Assembly: GCF_014641735.1 (NCBI RefSeq)
Contig: NZ_BMIH01000003.1
Coordinates: 744,001 to 808,000, forward strand
Length of the DNA: 64,000 nucleotides
From: Sphingomonas metalli
GTDB lineage: Bacteria; Pseudomonadota; Alphaproteobacteria; Sphingomonadales; Sphingomonadaceae
Direction of reading: 5' to 3'
Below, piece by piece: positions 1 to 8,957 of this stretch. Both the position numbers and the translations under genes were made by a program. A model generated the notes under the pieces. It was not told the origin of the DNA, searched no databases, and saw only the letters and a program-made list of their open reading frames with translations. Within the stretch, counting starts at the first letter, position 1; every line of letters begins with the position of its first letter.

Positions 1-230
1 CGGCTGCGGACCGGCTCCACCGTCAGCGCCGGCAACTGCTCGGCGGTGCGCCCCCGCCAGCTGCCGCGGATCGTGTTTCCGGGTTGCAGCACCGGCCGCC
101 ACTGGCGCGAGCGGGCACCGCGGACATAGCCCGGCTGGACGCCATGCTCGCGGGTCAGCGCCCGCACCACGCCGCCATGCTCGCCATGTGCGCGAACGGC
201 GAGAATGACGGCGTCGGCGACGATCTGCAT
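1..230 (-). CDS. recO: DNA repair protein RecO, N-terminal part (cut by window edge)
   Basis: Recombination mediator that helps load RecA on SSB-coated DNA in the RecFOR pathway. Only the first 76 residues are in the window; the rest lies beyond the left edge. The visible part matches the RecO N-terminal OB-fold: it opens [18 protein letters not shown] and continues with a [12 protein letters not shown] stretch and a [20 protein letters not shown] stretch. The ATG is at 228-230 and has no clear Shine-Dalgarno. The gene lies 81 bp downstream of the DUF3857 protein gene on the same strand. Identification is by family resemblance; the C-terminal zinc-binding part cannot be checked. Confidence 0.8.
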   Translation of the reverse strand, partial: MQIVADAVILAVRAHGEHGGVVRALTREHGVQPGYVRGARSRQWRPVLQPGNTIRGSWRGRTAEQLPALTVEPVRS

Positions 231-311
231 CGCCGGATTGTCGGCTGCGCAGGCCCTGAGGGCAATGGGGATCGGCCAACCGCGTGCCGGATCGCCGCTT
301 CCCGATCGACC

Positions 312-3110
312 CTAAGGCTTGATCCCCCAGCGTGCATATTGGGCATCGATCAGCGGCGCGATCGTCCGGGCGGTGGCAAGTGCCGCGGTGGCTTCGGCGG
401 ACTTGCCCTGCTTCTGGAGTACGATGCCGCGCAGATAGAGGCTGGCGGGCAGATCGGGTGCCGTCTCCAGCGCGGCGCCGAGATCGGCCAGTGCCGCATC
501 CATCTGCCCCAGACGATAATGGACCATGGCGCGGCTATCGAGCGCCTGCACGCCCGTATCGGTGAGTTCGATCGATCGATTGCAGTCCTTGAGCGCCGTA
601 TCGAGCTGGACCGAGAGCGTGGCCTTCATCCAGCACCGCGCGTTGAGGAGCTGCGCATCGGTCGGGTTCGCGACCACCAGCTCGTCCAGCACCGCCAGTG
701 CACCGTCGCGCTCGCCGAGGTCGGCAAGCATGTCGGCCTTGGCCATCTGGTAGGTCAGCACCTCCTTGCCGCCCGCGTCGATCCGTTCCTGCATCAGGGC
801 GAGCCCCGCGTCGCGCTCACCATGTTTCGCCTGGTAGCTGGCCAGTCCGATCGCGGCCGCAGCCGCGCCGGGATCGAGCGCGATCGCTTCATCCAGATCG
901 GCGCGCTGGCGCTTGGCGTCGCCGGCAATCTCGTAGAGCGAGGCCCGCCAGACATAGTCGTCCACCGTAGGTTCAATCTCGATGGCACGGGTCACGTCGG
1001 GGATCGCGCCCTTATAGTCGTAGATGCCCGCCAGGAATCGCGCCCGGTTGAGGTAGTTTTCGCGATCCTCGGGGTCGTTGGCGATCGCCTTCGCATAGGC
1101 GGCAAGCAGCGGCTGGAGCGTGCCGTTGCGCCGGGCCTCGGCGACGTCGGCGACATGGGATTGTCGGACGGCGGGCCCCACCACCTCCAGCTTTCGCGCC
1201 TTGACCAAGGCAACCCGTGCGCGCGTTGCGGCCACCGCGTCGGCGGGGACGTCCGGCGCGACGGTCACCACCTCGTCGTCGAGGGTCACGGTACCACCAT
1301 CGAGCGCCACGCGGCGGTTGATCGTGCGGGCCGCCATCGTCTCGGCCAGCGTCTGGTCGCCGGCGAGCGTATAGCCACGGCCGTTCTGCGGCAGGCGCAG
1401 CGTTTCGTGATAGCGCGTCCGTCGCGGCTCGCCGATCTGGACCGGGATGGACCGCCAGGCCGGGCGGGCCCGGTCGGGCTGGAAGTTCAGCTCGCTCATA
1501 CCGCCGTCGAGCGCGATGCGGTGCCGCCCGCGATCCCATTGCCAGCCCGACGAAGCGAGCCCCGACGCGCTGATCGTCGCGATGCCGGTCGCCGCGTCAT
1601 AGGCCACCGACTGTTCGGTCAGGCGGGCGCCGCTCATCAGCTCGTTCATCACCTGCTGCACCATGTCGCGCTGCTGTTCCGGCGCGGCCTGGGTGGCGAC
1701 CAGACCGACCATCGCCGCCTGTGGCCCGCGCATCCGGAGGGTCGTCTTCATCAGCACGGGCATGGTGACGCCGGCGCGCTGGTCGACGTCCATCACGACC
1801 TCGCCGACCGGGCGGGCGGGTGCCCGGAAGGGAACCGGCATCAGCCCAGCCCCCGCCGGCCGCAGCGGCAGGACGGTGCGGAAGGTCGGCACGTCGTCGA
1901 GGTCGGCCAGCCGCGTGCCGCTCATCGTCCCGTCCAGCCACACGCTCTCGCCGCCGATCGTCGCACGGACGATGACGTGGTCGAAGGCGCCGGGGATCGG
2001 CAGCCGTCCGTCGATGACATCGCCCGCCTGCGCCGGCGCGACGACGGCCTCCGCCTCGATATCGAGGCCGCGAAGCAGCGCGAGCAGCAGCAGCGTCTTC
2101 GCCTTGCAGTCGCCATAGCGCAGCGACCAGGTCTCGGCCGGCGGCTGCGGCAGATAGTTGCCACCATTCATGCCGTTGAACAGGTAGCGGACCTTGTCCT
2201 GCACCAGGTCGAGCGCCAGCGCCGCCCGCTTGCGCGGGTCGCTTTCCGCCGCCTTGATCCGCGCGACCTCTGCGGCGAGCGGGCTGCCGGGCGCTATCAG
2301 CCCCTTCGTATCGTAGAGCGGCGCCATGGTCCGCGACACGGCCGGCCAGTCGGCGAAGCTGGTCGCCTCCAGCAAGGTCGGTTTGGCGAAGCGGACCGGC
2401 ATGTCCTGGGGCATGTCCGGCAGCTTGGGCAGCGGGCTTTCGATCAGCACCTCGCGATAGCCGTTCGCGGTGGTGACCACCGGCTTGGCCCCGTCGGCAT
2501 AGATCTTCCACTGCACGGGTTCCGCCACGGGCCAGATCATCCGCGCTCGCAGGAAGCCGAACCGGGCGGGCGCGGTCGGCAGCGGCATCAGCGCCTGCAT
2601 CCGCCCCCCCAGCGCCGTGTCGCGGTTGGTGGTCGAGAAGGCGACATGGAGCACGTCGCCGATCCGCAACCCTTCGATCGCCATCGTCGCCGACAGCACG
2701 CCGTTGACTTCGAGCTGCTCGAGCTGCTGCTCGCGCCGCAGGACGTTGAAGCGCTTGCCGCCCGCCAGCAGGTCGATCCGCTCGCCGCCGCGGACGATCT
2801 CGACGCGGTGGATGACGAGGTCGCCATGGTCGGGTTGCCAGGGCAGTGTCAGCGTGCCGTTGCGTGTGACGACATCCGCGTTCGCCATTCGGGTGGCACT
2901 GTCGAAATAGCTCCACACCTCCCCGTCCTGCAGCCGCTGCTGCATGTCGTAGAGGACGGTGAGCGGCGCTGAGGGGGCGAGCTGCGCCGGGGTGAAGGGA
3001 GGCGCGGGCTTCACCCAGTCGGGCGTCGGCTTGTAGAGCGGGGCCTCGCTCGCCTGCGCCGCGCCCGCCACCACGATCGCGACGGTCGCCGCGATTGCCC
3101 CTCTGATCAT
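312..3110 (-). CDS. Exported DUF3857 / transglutaminase-like protein with TPR repeats
   Basis: A 932-residue protein, probably periplasmic. The start at 3110 was chosen because GGGGGAAG precedes the ATG and the protein then begins with a signal peptide (MIRGAIAATVAIVVAGAAQA); the frame is open further upstream without a leader. A DUF3857 domain fills roughly residues 45-220. A transglutaminase-like core follows, with Cys near residue 335 in YGDCKAKT, His in FDHVIV and Asp in WLDGT, so a Cys-His-Asp triad is plausible. The last third (from about residue 640) is TPR-like helical repeats. Such proteins are common in sphingomonads and Bacteroidetes, but their substrate is not established. It may modify or cleave envelope peptides; that is inference. 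Confidence 0.8.
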   Translation of the reverse strand: MIRGAIAATVAIVVAGAAQASEAPLYKPTPDWVKPAPPFTPAQLAPSAPLTVLYDMQQRLQDGEVWSYFDSATRMANADVVTRNGTLTLPWQPDHGDLVIHRVEIVRGGERIDLLAGGKRFNVLRREQQLEQLEVNGVLSATMAIEGLRIGDVLHVAFSTTNRDTALGGRMQALMPLPTAPARFGFLRARMIWPVAEPVQWKIYADGAKPVVTTANGYREVLIESPLPKLPDMPQDMPVRFAKPTLLEATSFADWPAVSRTMAPLYDTKGLIAPGSPLAAEVARIKAAESDPRKRAALALDLVQDKVRYLFNGMNGGNYLPQPPAETWSLRYGDCKAKTLLLLALLRGLDIEAEAVVAPAQAGDVIDGRLPIPGAFDHVIVRATIGGESVWLDGTMSGTRLADLDDVPTFRTVLPLRPAGAGLMPVPFRAPARPVGEVVMDVDQRAGVTMPVLMKTTLRMRGPQAAMVGLVATQAAPEQQRDMVQQVMNELMSGARLTEQSVAYDAATGIATISASGLASSGWQWDRGRHRIALDGGMSELNFQPDRARPAWRSIPVQIGEPRRTRYHETLRLPQNGRGYTLAGDQTLAETMAARTINRRVALDGGTVTLDDEVVTVAPDVPADAVAATRARVALVKARKLEVVGPAVRQSHVADVAEARRNGTLQPLLAAYAKAIANDPEDRENYLNRARFLAGIYDYKGAIPDVTRAIEIEPTVDDYVWRASLYEIAGDAKRQRADLDEAIALDPGAAAAAIGLASYQAKHGERDAGLALMQERIDAGGKEVLTYQMAKADMLADLGERDGALAVLDELVVANPTDAQLLNARCWMKATLSVQLDTALKDCNRSIELTDTGVQALDSRAMVHYRLGQMDAALADLGAALETAPDLPASLYLRGIVLQKQGKSAEATAALATARTIAPLIDAQYARWGIKP

Positions 3111-3223
3111 CTCTTCCCCCTCGTTACGCCGAACAGTGTAGCGAGGGCCGGTGCAGCCGCAACGGCGAAACCGTGATGATGCGGTGCAGATACAGGGCAT
3201 CCCGGCGCCCCTGCACGCCCCGG

Positions 3224-5143
3224 TCAGCGTGCGTGGTAGAAGTCGTAGACCTGCTGGGCGACGCCCGCCGACACGCCCGGCGCCTTCTTGAGATCGTCGA
3301 GGCTCGCATTCCGTACCGCCCGCGCAGTGCCGAAGTGCATCAGCAGCGCCTTCTTGCGAGCCGGGCCGATGCCGGGCACCTCGTCCAGCGGACTGGCACC
3401 GATCGCCTTGGCCCGCTTCTCACGATGCGCGCCGATCACGAAACGGTGGACCTCGTCGCGCAGCCGCTGGAGGTAGAAGAGCACCGGCGCATTGACCGGC
3501 AGCTGGAACTCGCGCCCGTCCATCAGGTGAAACACCTCGCGCCCCTCGCGGCCGTGATGCGGCCCCTTGGCGACGCCGACCAAGCAGACATCCTCGATCC
3601 CCAGATCCTCCAGCACCGCCTTGGCTGCATTGAGCTGGCCGCGGCCGCCGTCGATCAGCACCAGATCGGGCCAGGTGCCGTCGTCGCGGTCCGGCGCTTC
3701 CTCCAGCTGGCGGGCGAAGCGGCGGCGGAACACCTCGCGCATCATGCCGAAATCGTCGTTGGTCGCCGCCTCGTTCCCCTTGATGTTGAACTTGCGATAC
3801 TGTCCCTTGCGGAAGCCCTCCGGCCCGGCGACGATCAGCGCACCGAGCGCGTTGGTGCCTTGAATATGGCTGTTGTCATAGACCTCGATCCGGTCGGGCG
3901 GCTCGGGCAGCTCGAACAGGTCGGCGACCTCGCGCAGCAGCTTCGCCTGCGTGGTCGACTCCGCCAGACGGCGCTCGAGCGCCTCGACCGCGTTGCGCTT
4001 GGCCTGCTCCATCAGCCGCCGCCGGTCGCCCCGCTGCGGCACCGACAGCGCGACCTTGTAGCCCGCCGCCTCGCCCAGCGCCTGGCCCAGCAACTCGCCC
4101 TCCGGCAGGTCGCGGTCGAGCAGGATCTGCCGGGCGGGCGGCACCTCCTCGTAGAACTGGGTGAGGAAGCTCGTCATCACCTCGTCCTCCGGCACATCGG
4201 CGGTGTGCGCGGGGAAGAAGCTGCGATGGCCCCAGTTCTGGCCGCCGCGAATGAAGAAGGCCTGGATGCCGATCACCCCGTCCTTGCAGGCGAGCGCGAA
4301 GACGTCGGCGTCCCCAACCCCCTCCGCATTGATCGCCTGCGTCCCCTGCACGAAGGTGAGCGCGCGCAGCCGGTCACGCAGCAGCGCGGCCAGCTCGAAG
4401 TCCATCGCCTCCGCGGCGGCCTGCATCTGTGCGCCCAGCTTCGCCTGCACCTGCGTGGACTTGCCGGCGAGGAAGGTCTTGGCGTCCTCGACGAGTTCGG
4501 CATAGCCCGTCTTGTCGATCCGCCCGACGCACGGGGCCGAGCAGCGCTTGATCTGGTAGAGCAGGCAAGGCCGGTCGCGCGTCTTGAAGAAGCCGTCGGT
4601 GCAGGAGCGAAGCAGGAACAGCTTCTGGAGCGCGTTCAGCGTGTTGTTGACGTTGCCGGCACTGGCGAAGGGGCCGTAATAGTTGCCCGGCGCACGACGG
4701 GCGCCGCGATGCTTCTGGACGCGCGGGAAATCGGTATCGGCGCGCAGCAGGATGAAGGGGAAGCTTTTGTCGTCGCGCAGCAGCACGTTGTACGCCGGGC
4801 GGTAGCGCTTGATCAGCTGCGCCTCGAGCAGCAGCGCCTCCGCCTCGTTGTTGGTGGTGACGATGGTCATCGACCGGGTCTGCGCGACCATGCGCTGGAG
4901 CCGCTTGGGCAGCGCCTTGATCTGCGTGTAATTGGCGACCCGCTGGCGCAGCGAGCGCGCCTTGCCGACATACAGCACCTCGCCCCGCGCATCCTGCATC
5001 CGATAGACACCGGAACGCTGGGGCAGCGTCTTCAGCACATTACGGATCGCGGCGACCCCCGCCTCCAGATCGGGCGTGTCGGTGCCGCGGATCGTGTAGG
5101 TCGCGTGCTCTTCGTTGAAACGGTCGGTGGTGGATGGCGGCAT
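3224..5143 (-). CDS. uvrC: Excinuclease ABC subunit C
   Basis: UvrC makes both incisions around lesions recognised by UvrAB in nucleotide excision repair. The 639 residues show the full family layout. The GIY-YIG nuclease domain is at about residues 35-125 (SGVYRMQDARGEVLYVGKAR). A cysteine-containing linker follows (RPCLLYQIKRCSAPCVGRI). The UvrB-interacting UVR segment is near residue 230. The C-terminal RNase H-like endonuclease domain carries YDNSHIQGTNALGALIV and VLIDGGRGQLNAA, and tandem helix-hairpin-helix motifs close the protein (VPGIGPARKKALL). Length is normal. It is monocistronic in appearance, 113 bp upstream of the DUF3857 gene. Confidence 0.97.
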   Translation of the reverse strand: MPPSTTDRFNEEHATYTIRGTDTPDLEAGVAAIRNVLKTLPQRSGVYRMQDARGEVLYVGKARSLRQRVANYTQIKALPKRLQRMVAQTRSMTIVTTNNEAEALLLEAQLIKRYRPAYNVLLRDDKSFPFILLRADTDFPRVQKHRGARRAPGNYYGPFASAGNVNNTLNALQKLFLLRSCTDGFFKTRDRPCLLYQIKRCSAPCVGRIDKTGYAELVEDAKTFLAGKSTQVQAKLGAQMQAAAEAMDFELAALLRDRLRALTFVQGTQAINAEGVGDADVFALACKDGVIGIQAFFIRGGQNWGHRSFFPAHTADVPEDEVMTSFLTQFYEEVPPARQILLDRDLPEGELLGQALGEAAGYKVALSVPQRGDRRRLMEQAKRNAVEALERRLAESTTQAKLLREVADLFELPEPPDRIEVYDNSHIQGTNALGALIVAGPEGFRKGQYRKFNIKGNEAATNDDFGMMREVFRRRFARQLEEAPDRDDGTWPDLVLIDGGRGQLNAAKAVLEDLGIEDVCLVGVAKGPHHGREGREVFHLMDGREFQLPVNAPVLFYLQRLRDEVHRFVIGAHREKRAKAIGASPLDEVPGIGPARKKALLMHFGTARAVRNASLDDLKKAPGVSAGVAQQVYDFYHAR

Positions 5144-5248
5144 CGTGCGGAGAATTTAGGGAGTCGCGGGGGGGACGGCTAGGGTTTGCGGGGGGAGTTT
5201 GATGCCGGGCGGGCGGTCTGGCCGGCAGACTTAGGACCTCTCTCCCCC

Positions 5249-5344
5249 GTCATCCCCGCGAAGGCGGGGATCCAGACGCGCGGGAGTGTTCCGCATTACT
5301 CGCAAAGGTCAGAGAATATGGATCCCCGCCTTCGCGGGGATGAC
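5249..5344. repeat. Paired inverted REP-like palindromes
   Basis: Two copies of one short palindromic unit face each other: GTCATCCCCGCGAAGGCGGG with its flank at 5249-5275, and the reverse complement at 5319-5344. Each unit is itself a hairpin (CCCCGC..GCGGGG). The same core recurs in variant form near 45.35 kb, 46.6 kb and 38.15 kb, always outside genes. This one lies between the convergent tail of the SMR gene region and uvrC. It resembles a REP doublet (REPIN) rather than a terminator, because no U-run follows. Confidence 0.75.
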
Positions 5345-5378
5345 GAGAACGGAAAGTCACCTCCCATGTCCCACAGCG

Positions 5379-5699
5379 TCACCCCGTCGCGAAGAGCTTC
5401 GTCCCCACCACCCCCACCACGGTCAGCGCCATGAACGCCGCCTGCGCCGGCGGAACGCGGTCGCCGAAGACGATGACGCTGCCGATGATCACGCCCACCG
5501 CGCCCAGCCCGGTCCACACCGCATAGGCGGTCCCCGCCGGGATGCCGCGCATGGCGAGCGCGAGCAGGCCCATGTTCACGAAGCTGAGGACGATCGGTAC
5601 CGTCGATGCCTGCCATGTCGCGGCCGTGGCCGCCCATTTCAGGCTGAGCGCCCAGCAGATCTCGGTGACGACGGCGATGGCGAGGACGAGCCACGACAT
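5379..5699 (-). CDS. SMR-family multidrug/guanidinium transporter (SugE/EmrE-like)
   Basis: A 106-residue, four-helix inner membrane protein of the small multidrug resistance family, acting as a proton-coupled antiporter dimer. The essential membrane glutamate is in the first helix (VVTEICWALSLKWAA, about Glu12). The family GTAYAVWTGLGAVG segment in helix 3 is present, followed by a last hydrophobic helix ending KLFATG. The ATG at 5699 was preferred over the in-frame GTG at 5714 because GGGAG lies 8 nt upstream of it and the resulting length is the family standard. The W-A-L-S-L-K-W pattern after the glutamate is closer to the SugE (Gdx, guanidinium) branch than to EmrE; substrate is not proven. 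Confidence 0.88.
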   Translation of the reverse strand: MSWLVLAIAVVTEICWALSLKWAATAATWQASTVPIVLSFVNMGLLALAMRGIPAGTAYAVWTGLGAVGVIIGSVIVFGDRVPPAQAAFMALTVVGVVGTKLFATG

Positions 5700-5778
5700 G
5701 GGCGAAACTCCCACGGGCTCGGACTGTCAGAGGCGGGGCCGCCGGAAACCCGGAAAGAGGCGGACCGGCCGGAAGAGA

Positions 5779-6423
5779 TTAATTGGGGCGGCCGAGTCCC
5801 GCGATCGCCGAATCGACCATGCGACGGTCGGCATCGGCATTGTGATGCTCCGCGATCAGCAGCCCGGCAGCCTTGGCCGCCGCCTCGGCAGCGCGGGCGC
5901 GGACCTCGGCCAGAGCGGCGCGCTCGGCGGCGGCGATCTTGTCCTCCGCCATCCGCGCACGACGGTCCATCAGCGCCTCGGCATCCGCCTTCGCCTTGAC
6001 GACGATCGCGTGCGCTTCCTGATGCGCATGGGCGCGGATGGTGGCGGCCTCGGCTTCGGCCGACTTGGCCTTGGCGGCATATTCGGCGCGCAGCGTCTCC
6101 GCCTCGGCGCGCAGCTTGGCGGCCTCGTCGAGCTGGCTGCGGATCGCGGCGATGCGGGTGTCGAGCATCGCGCCGATCGTCGCGGGCACGCGCTTGACCA
6201 GCATCAGGATCAGCACGACCAACGCCGCGATCGCGACCCAACCGGTGGTGTCGAAGCCCAACGCCTTCGCCTCGGCGACATGCTCCGTCCCGCCCGGCGC
6301 GGTCACATGTCCCTCCAGCCCGTCACCGCCGCGCATGTCGCGCTCGGTCATCGGGGTGGCGGAGGCCGCGTCGGCCAGATTGTCGGCGACAGCCGCATCG
6401 GCCTGCACGGTCGGGTTAGCCAT
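5779..6423 (-). CDS. atpF: ATP synthase F0 subunit b
   Basis: Peripheral stalk subunit b of the F0F1 ATP synthase, 214 residues. An unusually long N-terminal segment of about 70 polar residues precedes the single membrane helix (TTGWVAIAALVVLILMLV). A long Ala/Glu/Arg-rich coiled coil follows, as expected for the stator. The start MANPTVQ at 6423 overlaps the stop of the b' gene by 8 bases (ATGGCTAA), which supports translational coupling. Last gene of the F0 operon. Having paired b and b' genes is typical of Alphaproteobacteria and phototrophs. Confidence 0.92.
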   Translation of the reverse strand: MANPTVQADAAVADNLADAASATPMTERDMRGGDGLEGHVTAPGGTEHVAEAKALGFDTTGWVAIAALVVLILMLVKRVPATIGAMLDTRIAAIRSQLDEAAKLRAEAETLRAEYAAKAKSAEAEAATIRAHAHQEAHAIVVKAKADAEALMDRRARMAEDKIAAAERAALAEVRARAAEAAAKAAGLLIAEHHNADADRRMVDSAIAGLGRPN

Positions 6424-6910
6424 GAGCGCGCACCTCCCGGACCGCATGGGCGGCCTGATCGACCGTCACGTCGACGCCGGACAGCTTGGCGACCAGATCG
6501 CGCGCCGCCTCGGCGGCGACCGTCTCCAGGCTCGCCAGCGCCTCTGCCTTGGCATTGGCGATGGCCAGATCGTGATGCCCCAGACGCTCGGCCAGTTCGG
6601 CATCGGCCGCCTTGACCTGCGCCTCGGCGGACTGGGCTGCCTGCGCCTTGGCCGCGTTGGTCTCGGCCAGCGCCGCAGTCCGCGCCGCGTCCATGTCGGC
6701 CCGCCACGCCTCTTCGGTGCGGTCGGCCTCGAGACGCGCCGCTTCGGCCGCGGCGAGATCACCCTCGACCCGCGCCTCGCGCGCATCGACGGTGGCCACG
6801 ATCTTCGGCACCATCCCGCGGCCCACCACGAAGTAGAGCAGGCCGAAGGTGATCAGCAGCCAGAAGATCTGCGACGCATAGGTGGCGGCGATCTGGGATA
6901 TCTGGGGCAT
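6416..6910 (-). CDS. ATP synthase F0 subunit b'
   Basis: Second, diverged b-type stator subunit (b'), 164 residues, forming a heterodimeric peripheral stalk with the downstream b subunit. The protein starts MPQISQIAATYASQIFWLLI, the conserved b' N-terminus, with one membrane helix (about residues 13-33) containing FGLLYFVVGRGMVPKI. The remainder is a charged Ala-rich coiled coil. The gene lies between atpE and atpF, 70 bp downstream of atpE, and overlaps atpF by 8 bases. No sign of truncation. Confidence 0.93.
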   Translation of the reverse strand: MPQISQIAATYASQIFWLLITFGLLYFVVGRGMVPKIVATVDAREARVEGDLAAAEAARLEADRTEEAWRADMDAARTAALAETNAAKAQAAQSAEAQVKAADAELAERLGHHDLAIANAKAEALASLETVAAEAARDLVAKLSGVDVTVDQAAHAVREVRAHG

Positions 6911-6980
6911 CAGAGTCCTCTGGGGAACCCTAGGGCGCCGATCGGACAGCGGGTGCTGCCCGGGCCGGCGCCGACAGGGA

Positions 6981-7208
6981 TCAGGCGACGAAGACCAGGA
7001 TGATCATCGTCACGAAGGCGAGCAGGCCGAGCAGCTCGGCGCCCGCGAAACCGATGAACAGGCGGCCCTGCTGGCTGTCCGCCGCACCCGGATTGCGCAG
7101 CGCGCCCTCGAGGAACTTGGCGAACACGTTGCCCACGCCGAGCGAGGCGATGCCCATGCCGATCGCGGCGAGGCCGGCACCGATCAGCTTTGCGGCTTCT
7201 GCGTCCAT
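6981..7208 (-). CDS. atpE: ATP synthase F0 subunit c
   Basis: Proteolipid subunit of the proton-driven c-ring, 75 residues, two membrane helices joined by a polar loop (ALRNPGAADSQQG). The ion-binding carboxylate is the Glu in FAGAELLGLLAF of helix 2. Helix 1 is Gly/Ala-rich (GAGLAAIGMGIASLGVG). The ATG at 7208 is preferred over an in-frame GTG at 7217: GGAG sits 8 nt before the ATG, whereas it would abut the GTG. The Q/T residues of sodium-type c subunits are not evident, so proton coupling is expected. Confidence 0.97.
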   Translation of the reverse strand: MDAEAAKLIGAGLAAIGMGIASLGVGNVFAKFLEGALRNPGAADSQQGRLFIGFAGAELLGLLAFVTMIILVFVA

Positions 7209-7249
7209 TTCAATCACTCCAGTTCAGAAACAAGGTTGGTTGCGAAAAC

Positions 7250-8041
7250 TCAGTGCAGGTTCACGGCGTCGTTCAGATAGACCGACGTCAGCAGCGCGAA
7301 CACATAGGCCTGGATGGCGGCGACGAGCAGCTCGAGGAGCGTGATGCCGATCATCAGCAGGAAGCTGGGCAGCGTGATGAGCGCGGCATAGCCCGGACCC
7401 ATGTTGATGCCGTTGATCACGAACGCGGCCAACACCTTCAGCAGGATATGCCCGGCGGTCATCGCGACGAACAGACGCAGGCCGAGGCTGAAGGGGCGCA
7501 CGAGGAAGCTCATCAGCTCGACCACGAAGATCAGCGGGATCATCAGCGGCGGGGTGCCGTGCGGCACGAAGAGCGAGAAGAAGTGGAAGCCGTGCTTGCC
7601 GAAGCCGACGATCAGCACGATCGCGAAGGAGATGATCGCCAGCACGCCGGTGACCGTCAGATGGCTGGTCACGGTAAAGGGATGGACACCCGGCACGACG
7701 CCGAAGGGCAGCAATCCCAGGATGTTGGCGAACAGGATGAACATGAAGAGCGAGAAGACATAGGGCACGAACCGCTTGCCCGCGGGCCCGACGTTCGAGG
7801 TCAGCATCGACGAGACGAAGCCGGTGAAGCCCTCCACCGCCGCCTGCCAGCGTCCCGGCACCAGTTCGCGCTTCATGCCGCCCAGCATGAACAGCCACAG
7901 CGCGACCAGCGTCACGACCATCCACAGCGCCGAGTTCGTGAAGGACAGGTCGTATCCGCCCACCACCCAATGCGAGCCGCCCACCGGCTCGATCAGGAAT
8001 TGGTGCATCGGGTCGATCTTGCCGCCTTCCGCTGCCGCCAC
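7250..8041 (-). CDS. atpB: ATP synthase F0 subunit a
   Basis: Membrane subunit a, which forms the proton half-channels next to the c-ring. The protein has about six hydrophobic segments. The conserved helix with the essential Arg reads SLGLRLFVAMTAGHILLKVL, and the last helices contain ALLVAAIQAYVFALL-like sequence. A GTG at 8041 is chosen as start (263 aa): GGAG lies 9 nt upstream and the product then begins just before the conserved IDPMHQF segment. An alternative GTG at 8080 overlaps the atpI stop (GTGA) and would add 13 residues (MIRALFRNLERDT) not usual in the family. Second gene of the F0 operon. Confidence 0.93.
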   Translation of the reverse strand: MAAAEGGKIDPMHQFLIEPVGGSHWVVGGYDLSFTNSALWMVVTLVALWLFMLGGMKRELVPGRWQAAVEGFTGFVSSMLTSNVGPAGKRFVPYVFSLFMFILFANILGLLPFGVVPGVHPFTVTSHLTVTGVLAIISFAIVLIVGFGKHGFHFFSLFVPHGTPPLMIPLIFVVELMSFLVRPFSLGLRLFVAMTAGHILLKVLAAFVINGINMGPGYAALITLPSFLLMIGITLLELLVAAIQAYVFALLTSVYLNDAVNLH

Positions 8042-8076
8042 TGTGTCACGCTCCAGATTACGAAAAAGCGCTCGGA

Positions 8077-8394
8077 TCACTCCGGGCGCTCGTTTCCGAT
8101 ACGAATGATCTGCCTGAACGCGACGGCTATTCCGAGGAACAGCATCACGATCAATCCCCAGGGCGTCGTGCCGAACCAGCGGTCGATAAGCCAGCCGATC
8201 AGCGCGCTGCCAACAAGACTTCCGATCAGGGCGGCGATCACGCGGTTGCCCTGGGCATAGCCCCGGCCCCCGTCCTGTTTCACCCCGCTCCGCGCCGCTT
8301 CGGCCGCCCGCGCCTGGCGCAAGCGCTCATCGAGCGCGGCCAGCCGCGGATCCTCCGCGTCGTGGAAGTCCTGCCCGGAACCGTCATCCGCCAC
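8077..8394 (-). CDS. atpI: ATP synthase assembly protein AtpI (AtpZ/AtpI family)
   Basis: A 105-residue protein with a charged N-terminus (about residues 1-45) and two membrane helices: NRVIAALIGSLVGSALIGWL and GLIVMLFLGIAVAFRQII. The connecting loop contains DRWFGTTPWG, a signature of the AtpI/AtpZ family, which assists F0 and c-ring assembly or Mg2+ supply. The GTG start at 8394 is preferred because AGGGGA lies 6 nt upstream. First gene of the F0 operon; a sigma70-type promoter is visible about 80 bp upstream. Confidence 0.87.
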   Translation of the reverse strand: MADDGSGQDFHDAEDPRLAALDERLRQARAAEAARSGVKQDGGRGYAQGNRVIAALIGSLVGSALIGWLIDRWFGTTPWGLIVMLFLGIAVAFRQIIRIGNERPE

Positions 8395-8471
8395 GCGCCA
8401 TCCCCTGCCAAAACCATGTTGAAGCGGGGGAAACACGCAAGTGCGGCGAGCGACCCCGCCAAGGCGCCGTC

Positions 8472-8500
8472 GCTTTAGAAAGGGGGGCCGGCCAAGTCAA
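8472..8500 (-). promoter_or_regulatory. Probable sigma70-type promoter of the F0 ATP synthase operon
   Basis: On the minus strand TTGACT (8500-8495) is followed by a 17-base spacer and TAAAGC (8477-8472), about 80 bp before the atpI start. The -35 has five of six consensus bases; the -10 is weak, as is common in Alphaproteobacteria. Confidence 0.5.
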
Positions 8501-8576
8501 CCGCGCCTTGTGACAGCTGTGTTAATGCGGAGTGTAGGGCATGAAGACGCTCCATCCCCGCTCAGGGAAAGATCGG

Positions 8577-8957
8577 CTACACGCAGCGCGGGTCGCGGGT
8601 GGGGGCACCGCCGCCGCGGGTCTGCCAGTTGCCCGACGGGTCGCGATACTTCTCGCCCGCCTGGGTCTGCGCGATCAGGTTGCAGCCGCTGGTGAAGGCG
8701 AGCTGCTCCACCGTCGCGCCGCTCGCGGCCGCCTTTTGCGTATAGGCGGCCTTGCGCTGGATGTTGATGTTGTTGACCAGCGCCCGCAGCTCGGGCGTGG
8801 CGGTGCCGACGATGCCGAGATAGCCGTCCGGCTGCTCGCCCACCTGCCCCGCAGAGCGCGCCGCGGCATAGGCCGGGTCGCGCTGCGCCCAGGCGGCGAC
8901 CGACAGGCCGGCGAGGCCGAACGCGGCGGCGGTCAGGATAAGGGCCTTGCGGTTCAT
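8577..8957 (-). CDS. ydbL: YdbL-family periplasmic protein (DUF1318)
   Basis: A 126-residue exported protein with signal peptide MNRKALILTAAAFGLAGLSV..WAQ. The mature part holds the DUF1318 signature: a DGYLGIVG segment, VNNINIQRKAAYTQKAAASG, and FTSGCNLIAQTQAGEKYRDPSG near the C-terminus. In enterobacteria ydbL is the third gene of ydbH-ynbE-ydbL, and YdbL is thought to modulate the YdbH-YnbE lipid bridge. The same order holds here. Its ATG overlaps the ynbE stop by one base (TGATG). Ends CV after a Gly-rich tail. Confidence 0.88.
   Translation of the reverse strand: MNRKALILTAAAFGLAGLSVAAWAQRDPAYAAARSAGQVGEQPDGYLGIVGTATPELRALVNNINIQRKAAYTQKAAASGATVEQLAFTSGCNLIAQTQAGEKYRDPSGNWQTRGGGAPTRDPRCV

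Noticed and set aside
84..2972. A 962-codon open frame on plus, antisense to the DUF3857 protein gene
   Set aside because: It mirrors the real gene in a GC-rich genome; composition is Arg/Gly/His-rich without domains, and the minus gene has a signal peptide, RBS and clear motifs.
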